Positions 4,904 to 5,648 of a stretch of 5,648 nucleotides of DNA are shown here, one piece after another. The stretch comes from an uncultured Amaricoccus sp. Lineage in GTDB: Bacteria > Pseudomonadota > Alphaproteobacteria > Rhodobacterales > Rhodobacteraceae. The position numbers and the translations under genes were made by a program. A model generated the notes under the pieces. It worked only from the letters and a program-made list of their open reading frames with translations, had not been told where the DNA came from and did not search any database. How positions within the stretch are numbered: position 1 is the stretch's first letter; each line of letters opens with the position of its first letter. The stretch spans positions 1-5,648 of the forward strand of contig NZ_CALLYO010000461.1 of assembly GCF_937858865.1 (NCBI RefSeq). The letters run 5' to 3'.

Positions 4904-5391
4904 CGCAGCCAACCGTGCGAAATGCTGGCGAGGAGGGTGACGACGAGGGCGGCGAGGAGGCCGGCGAAGACGTCGTCGAGCATCACCCCGGTCGGCCCCG
5001 GCCGGCGGTCGGCCCAGCCGACCGGCCCAGGCTTCCAGATGTCGAAGAGGCGGAAGAAGACGAAGGCCCCGACCCAGCCCGGCCAGGGGAAGAGCGATGC
5101 CGGGGCGCCGACGATCCAGAGGCCGAGCGACAGCGGCATCAGCGCGATCCACTGGCCGACGACCTCGTCGATTACGATGTGCGCGGGATCGAGGTCCTCC
5201 TGCTCGAAGGTCTCGACCCGCGTCGCCCAGTGCCCCGCGCCATAGCCCGCGACGATCGCGGCGGCGAGGAGAAACGGCCCGCCGAGGAGATGCAGCAGGT
5301 AGCCGACGCCCAGGGCCGCGAGCGACCCCCAGGTGCCGGCCGGCCCCGGCAGCAGGCCGATGTAACCGAAGGTGGCGACGAGCCGCGTCAC
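4900..5391 (-). CDS. pgpA: Phosphatidylglycerophosphatase A
   Basis: A 163-aa inner-membrane phosphatase that removes phosphate from phosphatidylglycerophosphate to make phosphatidylglycerol, a precursor of cardiolipin. Family blocks are all present: [20 protein letters not shown] (7-26), [17 protein letters not shown] (68-84), and [16 protein letters not shown] (113-128) followed by [12 protein letters not shown] (133-144). The acidic residues Asp75-Glu76 and Asp139-Asp140 are the expected metal and catalytic sites. Hydrophobic stretches at about 24-50, 77-97, 104-114 and 141-157 fit a small multi-pass protein. The start is GTG at 5391, four bases before the ispF stop (GTGA overlap). It is chosen because [11 protein letters not shown] follows directly, as in homologues, and no ATG lies nearby. 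It is the middle gene of the ispF-pgpA-cinA operon. Confidence 0.95.
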   Translation of the reverse strand: MTRLVATFGYIGLLPGPAGTWGSLAALGVGYLLHLLGGPFLLAAAIVAGYGAGHWATRVETFEQEDLDPAHIVIDEVVGQWIALMPLSLGLWIVGAPASLFPWPGWVGAFVFFRLFDIWKPGPVGWADRRPGPTGVMLDDVFAGLLAALVVTLLASISHGWLR

Positions 5392-5648
5392 CGCCGCACC
5401 AGCGTCGCGGTGGCGATTGCCGCGATCCCCTCGCCGCGCCCGGTGAAGCCGAGCCGCTCGGAGGTCGTCGCCTTGACGCTGACGCGGTCGGCGCCGATCC
5501 CGGCGATCCGCGCCAGCGTATCCCGCATGGCGCCCGCATGCGGGCCGACCTTCGGCGCTTCGCAGACTAGCGTGCAGTCGAGGTGGGTTATCACATAGCC
5601 GCGCTCGGCCGCCCGCTCGACCGCCTTGGCGAGAAAGACCTCGGAGGC
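5388..5648 (-). CDS. ispF: 2-C-methyl-D-erythritol 2,4-cyclodiphosphate synthase, C-terminal part
   Basis: Only the last 86 codons are in the window; the frame is open through the right edge, so the gene continues outside. The visible protein starts [20 protein letters not shown], then has [15 protein letters not shown] and [11 protein letters not shown], and the IspF signature [19 protein letters not shown], whose Thr, Glu and Arg residues bind the cytidine and phosphate groups. IspF makes the cyclic diphosphate intermediate of the MEP isoprenoid pathway. In many alphaproteobacteria it is fused behind IspD as IspDF; the fusion point would lie outside the window, so I cannot tell. A GTG at 5594 could look like a start, but homology continues upstream of it. 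The stop overlaps the pgpA start. Confidence 0.95.
   Translation of the reverse strand, partial: ASEVFLAKAVERAAERGYVITHLDCTLVCEAPKVGPHAGAMRDTLARIAGIGADRVSVKATTSERLGFTGRGEGIAAIATATLVRR

Noticed and set aside
4904..5539. N-terminal extension of the cinA frame, up to a 373-codon protein
   Set aside because: The extension is antisense-free shadow of pgpA in another frame on the same strand, Arg-rich and without the CinA N-terminal domain motifs. The ATG at 4903 overlaps the pgpA stop and begins the conserved domain.
5388..5594. A short 68-aa gene starting at GTG 5594
   Set aside because: IspF homology continues in frame to the right edge, so the GTG is an internal valine codon.

Overview
The window is a compact, very GC-rich (strongly G/C-ending codons) stretch of bacterial chromosome. 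The gene content and order suggest an alphaproteobacterium, probably of the Rhodobacterales. The ispF-pgpA-cinA run facing a Coq10/RatA-like gene is an arrangement I associate with that group, and the DUF6314-type protein points the same way. The assignment is inference from family recognition, not from a search.

Layout, left to right. Positions 1-98 are non-coding and lie downstream of purB. They carry a 13-bp direct repeat with a 22-bp period and a consensus -35 hexamer on the minus strand, probably the control region of a gene beyond the left edge. purB (minus, 99-1403; adenylosuccinate lyase) is divergent from a plus-strand pair, a DUF6314-family protein (1472-1891) and a lipoprotein CDP-diacylglycerol pyrophosphatase (cdh, 1888-2544), joined by an ATGA overlap. 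A solitary bioY (2628-3266; biotin S-component) follows in the same direction and converges on hpt (minus, 3352-3897; hypoxanthine phosphoribosyltransferase). hpt is divergent from a Coq10/RatA-like START-domain gene (plus, 3975-4442). That gene overlaps by 25 bp, tail to tail, with cinA/pncC (minus, 4418-4903), the last gene of a minus-strand operon ispF-pgpA-cinA whose stops and starts overlap by 4 bp. ispF is cut by the right edge.

All eight genes look intact (ispF apart from the edge), and nearly all are household metabolism: purine synthesis and salvage (purB, hpt), phospholipid turnover and synthesis (cdh, pgpA), isoprenoid precursor and quinone function (ispF, Coq10-like), and cofactor uptake or recycling (bioY, pncC). 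I see no mobile element, CRISPR array, RNA gene or defence system. No intergenic stretch reaches 100 bp.

The parts worth a second look are non-coding. The bioY/hpt junction holds a 32-bp imperfect palindrome that also contains three 11-bp tandem units. A dyad sits on the putative hpt promoter. A 7-bp inverted repeat lies across the overlapping ratA/cinA ends. A short run of unusual codons lies inside hpt. I did not find convincing evidence of an undescribed multi-gene system.
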